This document shows positions 9,119-17,358 of a stretch of DNA of 64,000 nt, one piece after another. This stretch comes from UBA9926 sp038131595 (GTDB lineage Bacteria; Pseudomonadota; Gammaproteobacteria; Pseudomonadales; Azotimanducaceae). Where the stretch lies: contig JAYPPR010000008.1 in NCBI GenBank assembly GCA_038131595.1, positions 1,302,001 through 1,366,000 of the forward strand, written 5' to 3'. Position numbers and translations under genes: made by a program. Below the pieces are notes generated by a model. The model had not been told where the DNA came from and did no database searches. It saw only the letters and a list, made by a program, of their open reading frames with translations. Each line of letters opens with the position of its first letter. Positions within the stretch are counted from its first letter, which is position 1.

Positions 9119-9222
9119 ATCGCGCTCAAACAGAGCACTCAAACAGAGTACTTGGATAGAGCACTTACATGGAGCGCTTAAATTGCGCGCTTAAATGGAG
9201 CCCTTAAAAGGAGCCTTAATAA
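9119..9222. repeat. Degenerate 13-bp tandem array, about 8 copies
   Basis: Successive 13-mers read ATCGCGCTCAAAC, AGAGCACTCAAAC, AGAGTACTTGGAT, AGAGCACTTACAT, GGAGCGCTTAAAT, TGCGCGCTTAAAT, GGAGCCCTTAAAA, GGAGCCTTAATAA. The consensus is close to RGAGCRCTTAAAT with drift along the array. It begins ~67 bp after the stop of the CMD gene and sits in the 304-bp gap before the atypical SDR. No gene reads through it. The remaining gap sequence shows nothing recognisable. Confidence 0.85.
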
Positions 9223-9356
9223 AAGCAGTACAGCGCTTAAGGCGATCGTTTGGCGCCTCCTGGTTATGTCCTTGGTCTACAAGCAGCTGTGCTGACCACG
9301 TAATCCTCCTTGAGTAAGTTGAATGGATTGCCCAACCAAAAAAACGGGAATTGAAC

Positions 9357-10214
9357 ATGAGCGAAGCCGCTTCAAATAACGACAACAAACCGATAGCAGT
9401 GGTCATCGGCGCAACCTCGAAGTGGCAGTCCGATGGCCGCAATACTCGACTTGCTCACGGCGGCGATGTCTCGGATGCAGATCTACCTCTTGGCGTTCGG
9501 TGGGGAGTTGGCGGTGCGATCTCGCTACGATTTGCTCGGGCGGGGTTTCACGTCGTCTTGACCACGAGATCGAGCGCGAACGCGATTGCGCTTCTCGACG
9601 CTATTCGATCAGAGGGCGGAACCGCTGACGTCGTAGAGCTGGATTTGACCAGCGAAACGTCCATCAACTCGGCATTTGAATGGATTCTTCGAGAGCGGGG
9701 TGTACCTGAGTCCGTCGTCATTAACGCCGGCTATTTGGAAGGTCGAGATCTCCCGCCCGATCAAGAGCTGCTCGAGTACATTCCTACGGAACTCTTCGAT
9801 ACGGCCCAGCACATCGCGAGCCGGGGTCCTTTCCTTGTTGCCAAAGCGTCACTGCCCGCCATGCGAAAGCAAGGTCGAGGCTCGTTTTTGATTACCAATA
9901 ACGCTTCATCCCTTCGCGGTCGTAAGCGCCGCACCGGGCAGAGCCTCTACTACCCACGGGTCATGATGCGAACCCTTGCGCAGGTGCTGACCGAGGAGTA
10001 TTCGGAGCACGGTATCCATGTGGCTAATGTCATTGTCGATGGCCTGATTGACTCACCAGGAACACGGGCATTGCCTATCGCAGGGCGCCACCCGGAGCGC
10101 ATCATGAGCCCAGAGGCGATAGCTGATGCGTTTTATTATCTGCATACCCAGCATCCGTCATGCTGGACTCACGAGCTTCAACTGACGCCCTATAGCACGA
10201 GGCCGTCTTTCTAA
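9357..10214 (+). CDS. Atypical short-chain dehydrogenase/reductase-like protein
   Basis: 285 residues with an SDR-like Rossmann fold, but unusual. The glycine-rich cofactor motif is split: GATS near residue 20 and GVGGAISLRFARAGF near residue 52 are separated by about 30 extra residues. The later elements are VVINAGYL (NAG position) and TNNASSLRG (Ser position). The active-site Tyr region reads LYYPRVMMR, so the Lys of YxxxK is Val or Met. A normal dehydrogenase mechanism is therefore doubtful; it may bind NAD(P) without classical catalysis or act by another mechanism. The ATG at 9357 has only a modest ribosome site (ACGGGA). Convergent with the aminotransferase; function unknown. Confidence 0.8.
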   Translation: MSEAASNNDNKPIAVVIGATSKWQSDGRNTRLAHGGDVSDADLPLGVRWGVGGAISLRFARAGFHVVLTTRSSANAIALLDAIRSEGGTADVVELDLTSETSINSAFEWILRERGVPESVVINAGYLEGRDLPPDQELLEYIPTELFDTAQHIASRGPFLVAKASLPAMRKQGRGSFLITNNASSLRGRKRRTGQSLYYPRVMMRTLAQVLTEEYSEHGIHVANVIVDGLIDSPGTRALPIAGRHPERIMSPEAIADAFYYLHTQHPSCWTHELQLTPYSTRPSF

Positions 10215-10322
10215 ACGCGCTTTAATATCCTTGATTGCGCCAGCCTCAATCCCGTCTTTCCCGGATCATAGATAGAGGGAGTCCACGCTTGCCAGCGAAA
10301 GTTTGGGTAGTAGCGTATCGAT

Positions 10323-10364
10323 CAGTTGCCAGTTGCCAGTTGCCAGTTGCCAGTTGCCAGTTGC
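10323..10364. repeat. Heptanucleotide tandem array CAGTTGC, 6 copies
   Basis: Six exact copies of CAGTTGC, followed by a diverged TAGCGGTTGC. Lies in the 370-bp gap between the convergent SDR (ending 10214) and aminotransferase (ending 10585). Nothing else recognisable is seen in the gap (10215-10322, 10365-10584). Confidence 0.97.
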
Positions 10365-10584
10365 TAGCGGTTGCTGAATTCGCTTCGATCAACTTCTTCT
10401 CTTGGTCTAAGCCGCTCGGCAGAGACTGATTCGACGGGCCGGGACAAGCGTTCTGGGAGATTGCTCGAGGGGGCTCTCAGATGCAGTTGCCCGGGCGCAT
10501 CGGCGCGCAAATCACAAGTGTCAGAAGGGCAAAGAAGGAAGTGCTGAATGTACCTAAGTGTTATGGGGGGATCCCTAAAAGCAG

Positions 10585-11706
10585 CTAAAACCTAGTCCGA
10601 AGATAATCCGATAGTAAGTTGAGGCCGGCCGCCAGGACAGAAGGTTCATTGGCAAAGCTGAGGCGGGCATACCCCTCCATATCGAAAGCGTCTCCGGGTG
10701 TCAGCATGACGCCGGTCGCTTGCAATAGGTCGATGCAAAACTCGCGTGATGTCATGGGAACATCCAGCTTGATCATGGCTGTGGTGCCCGCGCGAGGTTT
10801 CACCCAGCTGATGCTTGGTTCGCCTTCGATCCAAGCTTCGAGTGTGGCGAGATTCTCCCGCGTGATTGTTTGGCTACGGGTGAGCAGTTTGTCCGCGTTT
10901 TCAAGGGCGATGGAGGCAAAGTGGTCGTTGATCATGCCCACGGAAATGGTGTCGTAATCTCGGTGGATTGCGATTTGTTCGGTGATGTCGGCGGGGGCTG
11001 CGATCCAGCCTACTCGCAAACCCGCCAGTGAGAACGCTTTAGAGGTGCTCGCTGTGCTGATACCTCGGGGGTAAAGGTCAATGATGGACGTCGAACTTCC
11101 ATCACCGGTTTGAGCCGTACCTCGATAGACCTCATCGCAAAGAACTGCTGCTCCCACTGAGTCGGCGATATCGACGATCTCCTCAAGCATGGGGCGTTCA
11201 ATCAATGCGCCGGTTGGGTTGTTTGGGTTGGTGAGCGCAATGAGCTTGGTCTCCCGCGTGACCAGCGTTTTTAAGCGCTCAAGGTCAGGCAGAAAGCCAT
11301 CGTGCTCTTGCAGCTTTAGCAGGCGAACCTCTGCCCCAAGGCTCGCCGGAATGGAGTAGTGTTGCTGGTAGGTCGGTACAACAGAAACTACCTGATCGCC
11401 TCTGCCGAGCATGGTCTTATGCACGAGCATATTGGCCGCAATCGTTCCATGGGTGATTGTGATTCGCTCGATTGGGAGCTCATCATAAAGTGCCGCGATG
11501 GCGGACCTTAAGCGGACGGAGCCTTCAATATCACCGTAAGTCAGTTTCATCGACAGCAGTTCAGCCAAGGCGCTTGAGTCGTAACCGCCCATCTCAAGCA
11601 GCGTTTCCACCGTGATACTGGCAACACAGGTCTCAGCTAGGTTATGGGTGCACCGCGTTTCCCACTCGTTCATCCAGATTTCAACTTGGAAAGGTTCGAT
11701 AAACAT
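10585..11706 (-). CDS. PLP-dependent aminotransferase, class I/II
   Basis: Fold-type I pyridoxal-phosphate enzyme of 373 residues. Key features: NPNNPTG at 160-166, the cofactor-binding Asp in DEVYR near 191, and the Schiff-base Lys at ~223 in STSKAFSLAGLRVGW. The C-terminal Arg for the substrate carboxylate is probably in GYARLSFAN. The start at 11706 (MFIEPFQ) is chosen over 11718 because GGAG precedes it at good spacing. Substrate amino acid not predictable. It stands alone between an SDR ending convergently and another minus-strand SDR 117 bp upstream, so it may be part of a short minus-strand unit with that SDR. Confidence 0.9.
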   Translation of the reverse strand: MFIEPFQVEIWMNEWETRCTHNLAETCVASITVETLLEMGGYDSSALAELLSMKLTYGDIEGSVRLRSAIAALYDELPIERITITHGTIAANMLVHKTMLGRGDQVVSVVPTYQQHYSIPASLGAEVRLLKLQEHDGFLPDLERLKTLVTRETKLIALTNPNNPTGALIERPMLEEIVDIADSVGAAVLCDEVYRGTAQTGDGSSTSIIDLYPRGISTASTSKAFSLAGLRVGWIAAPADITEQIAIHRDYDTISVGMINDHFASIALENADKLLTRSQTITRENLATLEAWIEGEPSISWVKPRAGTTAMIKLDVPMTSREFCIDLLQATGVMLTPGDAFDMEGYARLSFANEPSVLAAGLNLLSDYLRTRF

Positions 11707-11823
11707 TGAGAGCTCCATGCTGCAAGGCGCCTATGTTACGCCTTGATTGAAGGTGCAGTCTCCTCGCACTGATGTAAATCGATTTATTTGACCGATCCAG
11801 GCGACATAGACTCAGAGTTTCCT

Positions 11824-12618
11824 TTAAGAGACGGATAGGCCTCCATCGACAGGAAGAACGGCGCCGGTAATGTATTGCGCAAGGTCAGATGCTAGAAATA
11901 GCGCTGCGTTAGCAACATCCCAAGCGGATCCCATCTTTCGGCCAAGGGGCACCATGGCATCGCGTTCAGCGACAACTTCTTCGCGGGTTTTCCTTCCAGT
12001 CTGCCCTTCTACTGCCATGGGCGTCTCCATGAGTCCCGGGAGAATCACGTTAGCCCTGATGCCGTATCTCGCATAGTTCGCGGCAATCTGCTCAGTGAAG
12101 GCGATCACCGCTGCCTTGGTCGTCTTGTAGCCCACAAGAGGGTAGGGTTTTAGTGCTGCGAGACTTGAGATATTGATGATGACGCCTTCTCCTGCGGCTC
12201 GCATAATCGGTAGTGCGTGCTTACAGGTGAGTACCATGCCGCGTAAGTTCACATCGACTAGAAAGCTAAAGTCGTCCGCTTCGATTTGCTCAACGCGGGC
12301 ATCGCGATGCCCCGCGCCTGCGGCGATGCCCACGTTGTTGTGCAGGATATTGAGTCCGCCAAAGTGCTCACAGGTGGTGCTGATCGCCGCTTGGACTTGA
12401 TCCTCGTCTCGAACGTCGACCTGAATGGCGATGGCTTTTCCGCCGGCATCCGTGATGGCCGTCACCGTGTCCTCTGCGGACTGAAGGTTACGGTCGGCAA
12501 CCACGACGCTCGCGCCTGCGTTCGCGAATGCGAGCGACACCGCCCGGCCATTGCCGATGGTCGCGCCCGGTGTCTGACCACCGCCGATCACGAGCGCGGT
12601 TTTATTGTTGAGCTGCAT
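11824..12618 (-). CDS. Short-chain dehydrogenase/reductase (SDR)
   Basis: NAD(P)-dependent alcohol/ketone oxidoreductase, 264 residues. The glycine-rich motif is of the extended form IGGGQTPGATIGNGRA near the N-terminus. Then ILHNNVG (NNxG), INISSLAA with the catalytic Ser, and GYKTTKAA with the Tyr-xxx-Lys pair; LPVDGGLSVS ends the protein as in 3-oxoacyl reductase-like SDRs. ATG at 12618 follows AAGGAGG; a longer frame to 12690 lacks support. Divergent from the two-domain hydrolase at 12766. Substrate unknown. Confidence 0.92.
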   Translation of the reverse strand: MQLNNKTALVIGGGQTPGATIGNGRAVSLAFANAGASVVVADRNLQSAEDTVTAITDAGGKAIAIQVDVRDEDQVQAAISTTCEHFGGLNILHNNVGIAAGAGHRDARVEQIEADDFSFLVDVNLRGMVLTCKHALPIMRAAGEGVIINISSLAALKPYPLVGYKTTKAAVIAFTEQIAANYARYGIRANVILPGLMETPMAVEGQTGRKTREEVVAERDAMVPLGRKMGSAWDVANAALFLASDLAQYITGAVLPVDGGLSVS

Positions 12619-12765
12619 AGGGCCTCCTTGTAGGGCATGACCATAGCGCGTGCGCATGGGCTCGACCAGTAACCTGCTAAGAGATGACACCTTGATGGAT
12701 TTCGTGCGATGGTCCCATCAAGGCATCGGCAGGGTCAGGGGCCACGAACACAGAAGGAGCGAGTC

Positions 12766-14043
12766 ATGCATGAGTTAACCAGCTCGGAGTGGGCTAAGCG
12801 CTGCGCAGAAGATGGGGAATTCAATCAATGCGCGCGGTTTTGGACGGGTACGTTTGCGATCCAGAGCGGTGACAATGAGCGGTGGCTCCGGGTAGTGGAC
12901 GGGGCGCCACAAATCGAGGCCGCTGAAAGCGCTCCCAGTAATTTCGACGTCGTCTACAAAGGCGATGAATCCATGTGGTCCGAAATGCTGGCGGCCACCC
13001 CCGCGCGATTTTTTTCTGACCCGATGTTCACCGCATCACTCAATAAAGGATTGACGATATCGGGCGACATGGTGATGCATGCTCAGTACTACCCGGCCAT
13101 CGCGCGTGCCATCGAGTTGCTGCGCCCAGTCGCGGAGGATGCCGTTCACCAAGCAGATGACGGTTGGCAGGAAGGCGTTGAGTCAGTGTCGGGTCAGTAT
13201 GTGAATATCGCGATCAATGGAACTAGGTTTCGAATGTATGTCGAGACAGCTGGGCAAGGCGTCCCTGTGCTGCTCCAGCACACTGCCGGGTGTCATGGCA
13301 CCCAGTGGCGGCATCTGATGCAAGATCGCCGGATCACTGATCGATTCCAGTTGATTGCCTACGATCTCCCGTTTCACGGCAAATCGGTGCCGCCCACCGA
13401 GCGGCAATGGTGGGCTGAGCCTTACCAGCTAACAGGGGAATTCTTGCGAGCGGTCCCTCTCGCGCTCAGCAGGGTACTCGGACTCGACCGGCCTGTCTTT
13501 ATGGGATGTTCAGTCGGCGGCTTGTTGGCCCTTGATCTAGCCCATAAGCATCCTGATGCTTTTCGGGCCGTCGTTTCCGTTGAAGGCGCGCTGCACATTG
13601 GCGGACACATGGATTCTTTGGCGCCGCTCTGGCACCCCCAGATCGGTAATCAATACAAGGCTAGGTTGATGGAGGGAATCATTGCGCCTCAGTCTCCCGA
13701 TTGCTTTCGTAAGGAGACCAGTTGGGTTTACGCAAGCGGTTGGCCTCAGACGTTTATTGGGGATCTGTATTACTACACGCAAGATTATGATTTGCGTGAG
13801 CAAGCTCATGAGATTGATACAAGCGGACTTGGCGTTCACATCTTGTCGGGCGAGTATGATTACAGCGGTCTGGCTGAATTGGGTGAAGCGGCGCATCAGG
13901 CGATAGCAGGGTCGACGTTTACCTTTATGAAAGGGGTAGGCCACTTCCCGATGTCTGAAAATCCCGAGGCGTTCATAGACTATTTGCTGCCGATTTTAGA
14001 CCAGCTTGAGGCTAGCGATACCGCGTTGAAGCAGAGCGCCTAG
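12766..14043 (+). CDS. SCP2-like domain fused to an alpha/beta hydrolase
   Basis: 425 residues in two parts. Residues 1-~125 resemble a sterol-carrier-protein-2-like lipid-binding domain (FDVVYKGDESMWSEML and LNKGLTISGDMVMHAQYYP, followed by a helix). Residues ~145-415 are an alpha/beta hydrolase: the strand VLLQHTAGCHG with the oxyanion region, the nucleophile Ser249 in MGCSVGG, an acid in GEYDYSG and His near 398 in GVGHFP. An enzyme that presents a hydrophobic ester or lactone to its own hydrolase site is a reasonable inference. ATG at 12766 has AGAAGGAG upstream. The stop codon is the first triplet of a 15-bp tandem repeat. Confidence 0.85.
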   Translation: MHELTSSEWAKRCAEDGEFNQCARFWTGTFAIQSGDNERWLRVVDGAPQIEAAESAPSNFDVVYKGDESMWSEMLAATPARFFSDPMFTASLNKGLTISGDMVMHAQYYPAIARAIELLRPVAEDAVHQADDGWQEGVESVSGQYVNIAINGTRFRMYVETAGQGVPVLLQHTAGCHGTQWRHLMQDRRITDRFQLIAYDLPFHGKSVPPTERQWWAEPYQLTGEFLRAVPLALSRVLGLDRPVFMGCSVGGLLALDLAHKHPDAFRAVVSVEGALHIGGHMDSLAPLWHPQIGNQYKARLMEGIIAPQSPDCFRKETSWVYASGWPQTFIGDLYYYTQDYDLREQAHEIDTSGLGVHILSGEYDYSGLAELGEAAHQAIAGSTFTFMKGVGHFPMSENPEAFIDYLLPILDQLEASDTALKQSA

Positions 14044-14100
14044 CTTTTATTAAAGTAGCTTCTATTAGAGTAGCTCCGCGTAGAGTAGCCCCGAGTAGAA
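14041..14100. repeat. 15-bp tandem repeat beginning at a stop codon, 4 copies
   Basis: Units: TAGCTTTTATTAAAG, TAGCTTCTATTAGAG, TAGCTCCGCGTAGAG, TAGCCCCGAGTAGAA. Because 15 is a multiple of three, each copy puts a TAG in the frame of the preceding hydrolase, giving four in-frame stops. Copies diverge progressively. Function unknown. Confidence 0.85.
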
Positions 14101-14199
14101 AGTAAAACAGTCAGCAACGGTCGTAACAGCGATTACAATCAACGCTTATTCAATAAGCGATAAAGCATCAGGCATCGGTGTTGGGTAAAAGGTATGTGT

Positions 14200-14241
14200 T
14201 AACAGGTAACAGGTAACAGGTAACAGGTAACAGGTAAAAGG
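14200..14241. repeat. Heptanucleotide tandem array TAACAGG, 5 exact plus 1 variant copy
   Basis: Five exact copies of TAACAGG (14200-14234) and a final TAAAAGG (14235-14241). The last copy supplies the AAAAGG of the ribosome site for the crotonase starting at 14250, so the array lies in its 5' leader. A TAAAAGG also occurs just upstream at 14186-14192. Confidence 0.97.
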
Positions 14242-14249
14242 AAAGACCA

Positions 14250-15089
14250 ATGAAAGATCGAATCAGTATTCACGTAGAGGACGGAGTCGCGGACGTTCAG
14301 CTAATCCGGGCGGATAAGATGAACGCGCTAGACGACGCCATGTTCGCGGCGTTAATTGAAGCAGGTCAAACCGTTGCCGAGGACAAAGCCGTCCGCGCTG
14401 TAGTGCTCTCTGGCGAAGGGCGTGCATTCTGTGCAGGGCTGGATATGGGGAACTTTGGCCGTATGGCGGACGCGCCAGTGAGTGATGCACCAAAAGCGGA
14501 TGGCGGCAGCGGCTCCGATGTTACTAAAGGGCTTGCACCAAGAACCCACGGTATTAGTAATCGAGCGCAGTACGCGGTCTGGACCTGGCGAGAAGCGCCT
14601 GTTCCTGTGATTGCAGCGGTACATGGCGTTGCGTTTGGTGGCGGCTTTCAACTGATGCTCGGCGCCGATATTCGGATCGTCCATCCAGAGGCGCGCATGT
14701 CGGTGATGGAGATTAAGTGGGGCCTCGTTCCAGACATGGCAGGCACGGCGATTATGCGAGGACTGGCGCGAGACGACGTGGTACGAGAACTCACCTATAC
14801 GGGTCGACAGTTTACCGGCGTAGAAGCAGAGGCTATGGGGTTTGCGACGATGCTCTCAGAGGAACCAAGAGAAAAAGCGCTAGCGATGGCGCGGGAGATT
14901 GCGGGCAAAAACCCTGATGCCATCGTGGCTGCTAAGAAGATTTTTAACTCATCAGCTGATCTCTCTGATGCTGAACTCTTGATGCAGGAGTCAGTCCTTC
15001 AAGACAACATCATCCGGACTCCGAACCAGGTCGAAGCGGTGCTTTCGACTATGGAGAAGCGAGCAGGGCAGTACAAAGATCGAGCTTAG
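14250..15089 (+). CDS. Enoyl-CoA hydratase/isomerase family protein (crotonase)
   Basis: 279 residues. GRAFCAGLDMGNF and HGVAFGGGFQLMLGADIRI form the CoA oxyanion hole; EIKWGLVPDMAG keeps a Glu at the usual second catalytic site while the first (GGGFQ) is Gln. A ~20-residue Gly/Ser-rich insertion follows the first motif. Probably hydrates, isomerises or cleaves a CoA ester. ATG at 14250 with AAAAGGAAAG, the start of which belongs to a 7-bp repeat array, so copy-number change could alter its leader. The 206 bp after it show no gene. Confidence 0.9.
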   Translation: MKDRISIHVEDGVADVQLIRADKMNALDDAMFAALIEAGQTVAEDKAVRAVVLSGEGRAFCAGLDMGNFGRMADAPVSDAPKADGGSGSDVTKGLAPRTHGISNRAQYAVWTWREAPVPVIAAVHGVAFGGGFQLMLGADIRIVHPEARMSVMEIKWGLVPDMAGTAIMRGLARDDVVRELTYTGRQFTGVEAEAMGFATMLSEEPREKALAMAREIAGKNPDAIVAAKKIFNSSADLSDAELLMQESVLQDNIIRTPNQVEAVLSTMEKRAGQYKDRA

Positions 15090-15295
15090 GCGTCTCTCCG
15101 AGGCGTCCCGCGGCGCTTGGATAACGGCGCGTCCCCACTCCTAACTGAGCGACCTTGGGCTCATCAAACGGGACAGCGTACCGCCTTGCTGATGCCATGG
15201 TCGCTCGTACAAGCGCACAGGCGTAAAAGCGAAGGGTAGCGGCCGCTGCGGTGCCCGCGTTAGCGTTCTGATTCTGAGTACACTGCTCTAGCGTG

Positions 15296-15835
15296 TTAAA
15301 CCACCTGACGAGACCGGTCTACAGGAACGGTCATCGCTGGCGCAATCTTCGCGGTCTGTTGAGTGATATCAAACTCCAGTCGGTCCAGTTGATGCTCGAA
15401 GGCCGTCCCATAAAGGTGTAAGTGTCTGGTCGGAAGCGAGTGCTGGTTGTCGATGTGATGGATATCGTTTGGCATCAGCGCGAGTGCATCAAGGGGTCCG
15501 AGCTCCAATGTGCGGTTGACCTCGAGCGTTGCCTTGCCCGCACCAGACTCATCGCTCGCTCTTGTGTAGACGGTGTTGTGCTCGAAACCGGAAAGGCCTG
15601 CGATGATGGCAAACGTACCATGGTCGTGGATCGGTGAAGGCCCAAACGGAAGAATGCTAACCAGATACAGCGCCGCACCGGCATCCGGGTTTTCAGCCAG
15701 CAAATAGGTCTTTGCGATCTCTTTTGGCGTTGGGGCGGGGAAGTCTTCTTCCGAGAAAAGATCGACGCACAGCGAGCCGAAGCAGTTGATCTTTGACAGA
15801 ATTTTTAAAGTAATGCGGACCGAATCTTCAACCAA
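15296..15835 (-). CDS. Cysteine-dioxygenase-like cupin protein
   Basis: 179-residue cupin resembling the thiol dioxygenases (cysteine and 3-mercaptopropionate dioxygenase). The metal triad is visible: H70 and H72 in SPIHDHG and H138 or H140 in TRHLHLYG. A Fe(II) enzyme oxidising a small thiol to a sulfinate is the family expectation; the real substrate may differ. The start is probably TTG at 15835, with AAAGGAT upstream; a stop codon closes the frame a few codons before it. Last gene of the minus-strand run that begins at 21823, though 43 bp separate it from the small gene upstream, so membership of the same transcript is inference. Confidence 0.8.
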   Translation of the reverse strand: MVEDSVRITLKILSKINCFGSLCVDLFSEEDFPAPTPKEIAKTYLLAENPDAGAALYLVSILPFGPSPIHDHGTFAIIAGLSGFEHNTVYTRASDESGAGKATLEVNRTLELGPLDALALMPNDIHHIDNQHSLPTRHLHLYGTAFEHQLDRLEFDITQQTAKIAPAMTVPVDRSRQVV

Positions 15836-15878
15836 CAGTATTTATCCTTTCATTAGATGTGGAAGCTTGATTCTTAGA

Positions 15879-16127
15879 TTAGCTTTCTAACTGGCTTGGC
15901 TGAATGGGATTAGCGCTCGAGTGATGATCAATTTGGTGCATCAGCGATGTGATTGCTTGCAGGCGATGATCGTTCTTCTCGTTACTCATTGTCGGTCGTG
16001 AAAAATTTCCTTGAGCCGTGACAGCGTTTGGAAAGAGGGTAAGCACGAATTGGCTAAGAGGAATACAGATTAATCCGTAAATCAGAGGTGGGACAAAGGG
16101 TGCGAAGAGAAGTCGAAAAAGGTCCAT
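15879..16127 (-). CDS. Small hypothetical membrane protein
   Basis: 82 residues. The first ~35 are strongly hydrophobic with prolines (FAPFVPPLIYGLICIPLSQFVLTLF), then a polar, His/Gln-rich tail. This suggests one or two membrane passes with a cytoplasmic or periplasmic tail. A GAGGA lies upstream but at long spacing. It is placed 32 bp after the serine hydrolase and before the cupin gene in the same direction. I do not recognise the family, and it could be chance. Confidence 0.4.
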   Translation of the reverse strand: MDLFRLLFAPFVPPLIYGLICIPLSQFVLTLFPNAVTAQGNFSRPTMSNEKNDHRLQAITSLMHQIDHHSSANPIQPSQLES

Positions 16128-16159
16128 AGGTCTCTAATCCTCGGTCGAATTCAATGGTG

Positions 16160-17287
16160 CTAAATGCATGCGTAGGCGGCTTGTAAAATGCCGAAGCCGC
16201 GCGGGTCGCCCAGTACACCGGGTTGCATTTTGTTCATCACGTACGAGCAGCACAGTCGAGCATCCTGATCTACCACGATGGTTGAGCCTCCCCAGCCGCC
16301 CCAAAATCCGGTGTTTGGGTTCGGTCCCATGGGGAAATCGGGAGAGCTGAGGCCATAACCCATGCCGAACCGACTGGGAACGCCCAATACCAGATCATCG
16401 CCTTCGATCTGCAGCTCGAGGGCCCTTGCTGCACCCTCGGGTGACAGCAGCTCGACACCGAACGCTTTGCCGCCATTCGCAACGGGAGTTTGGGCGCGTA
16501 CGACACTCCGTGCGTTACCGTGTCCGTTGGCCGCCGGAATCTCTGCAGTGCGCCAGCCTTTCGTCATAGCGGCTTCCGCCACTGGGGCCGGACTGCGAAA
16601 CGTTCTGGCAGCCACACTGTCTTCATCGAGGTCAGCGGGTAACCCTTCTGCGCCAGGCGGTGAGAGCGTCGCAATGCGATCAAATACATGCTCGGGGGTG
16701 CCGATGTGGAAATCGGCATTCAGTGGTTCGGCAATGTCTTGGGCGAAAAATTGACCCAGTGTGCGGCCCGTGATGCGGCGAACGACTTCGCCGATCAGAT
16801 GCCCTTGAGTGATGGCATGGTAGCCACTGGCTGTTCCTGGCGGCCACCAGGGCGCTTGTTCTGCGAGTAGTCGGCACATGGCGTCCCAGTCATAGAGGGT
16901 TTCGTTCGGGATAATGTCGTCCAGTCCCGAAAGCCCGGCGCTGTGCGCCAGGCAATGACTGACTAACACCTGCTCTTTTCCATTTTGAGCGAATTCGGGC
17001 CAATACTTGGCAACCGGTGCTTGAAGATCAAGCAGTCCTCGATCGCTGAGGACCAGTGCGCAGAGTGCCGCCATCGTCTTGGTGGTAGACCAAACGTTGA
17101 CCAGCGTGTCTTCTTCCCAAGGGTCGGTGCCGCCCTCGCTAGTGACGCCTGCCCACAAATCACAAACGAACTCGCCTTCAAGCGTGAGCGCGACACTCGC
17201 ACCTACATCGCCGTGCTGCTCGAAATTTTGCACCATCGCCTCGCGAACGGCGTCAAACTTTGGATCACAAAATCCATGCACTTCCAT
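16160..17287 (-). CDS. Serine hydrolase, beta-lactamase class C/esterase family
   Basis: 375 residues, the usual length for EstB-like esterases and DD-peptidase relatives. SxxK is S67-T-T-K70 (NVWSTTKTMAALCAL), the Tyr motif is in SGYHAITQGHLIGEV near residue 160, and GFWGGWGGS near the C-terminus takes the KTG/HGG place. No signal peptide, so cytoplasmic. ATG at 17287 with GGGGAG upstream. Fifth in the minus-strand operon after ligase, amidohydrolase and CoA-transferase; hydrolysis of an ester, lactone or amide of the same substrate is likely but unproven. Confidence 0.9.
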   Translation of the reverse strand: MEVHGFCDPKFDAVREAMVQNFEQHGDVGASVALTLEGEFVCDLWAGVTSEGGTDPWEEDTLVNVWSTTKTMAALCALVLSDRGLLDLQAPVAKYWPEFAQNGKEQVLVSHCLAHSAGLSGLDDIIPNETLYDWDAMCRLLAEQAPWWPPGTASGYHAITQGHLIGEVVRRITGRTLGQFFAQDIAEPLNADFHIGTPEHVFDRIATLSPPGAEGLPADLDEDSVAARTFRSPAPVAEAAMTKGWRTAEIPAANGHGNARSVVRAQTPVANGGKAFGVELLSPEGAARALELQIEGDDLVLGVPSRFGMGYGLSSPDFPMGPNPNTGFWGGWGGSTIVVDQDARLCCSYVMNKMQPGVLGDPRGFGILQAAYACI

Positions 17288-17358
17288 TGGCTCACTCCCC
17301 AGGTAAGTTCAGTTTGTCTAAGCTTGATCATCGCGTAGAACGTGACGACGGGATACCC

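Noticed and set aside
10235..10429. Plus-strand frame of 64 codons across the CAGTTGC array
   Set aside because: Same reason: repeat translation with no homology or ribosome site.
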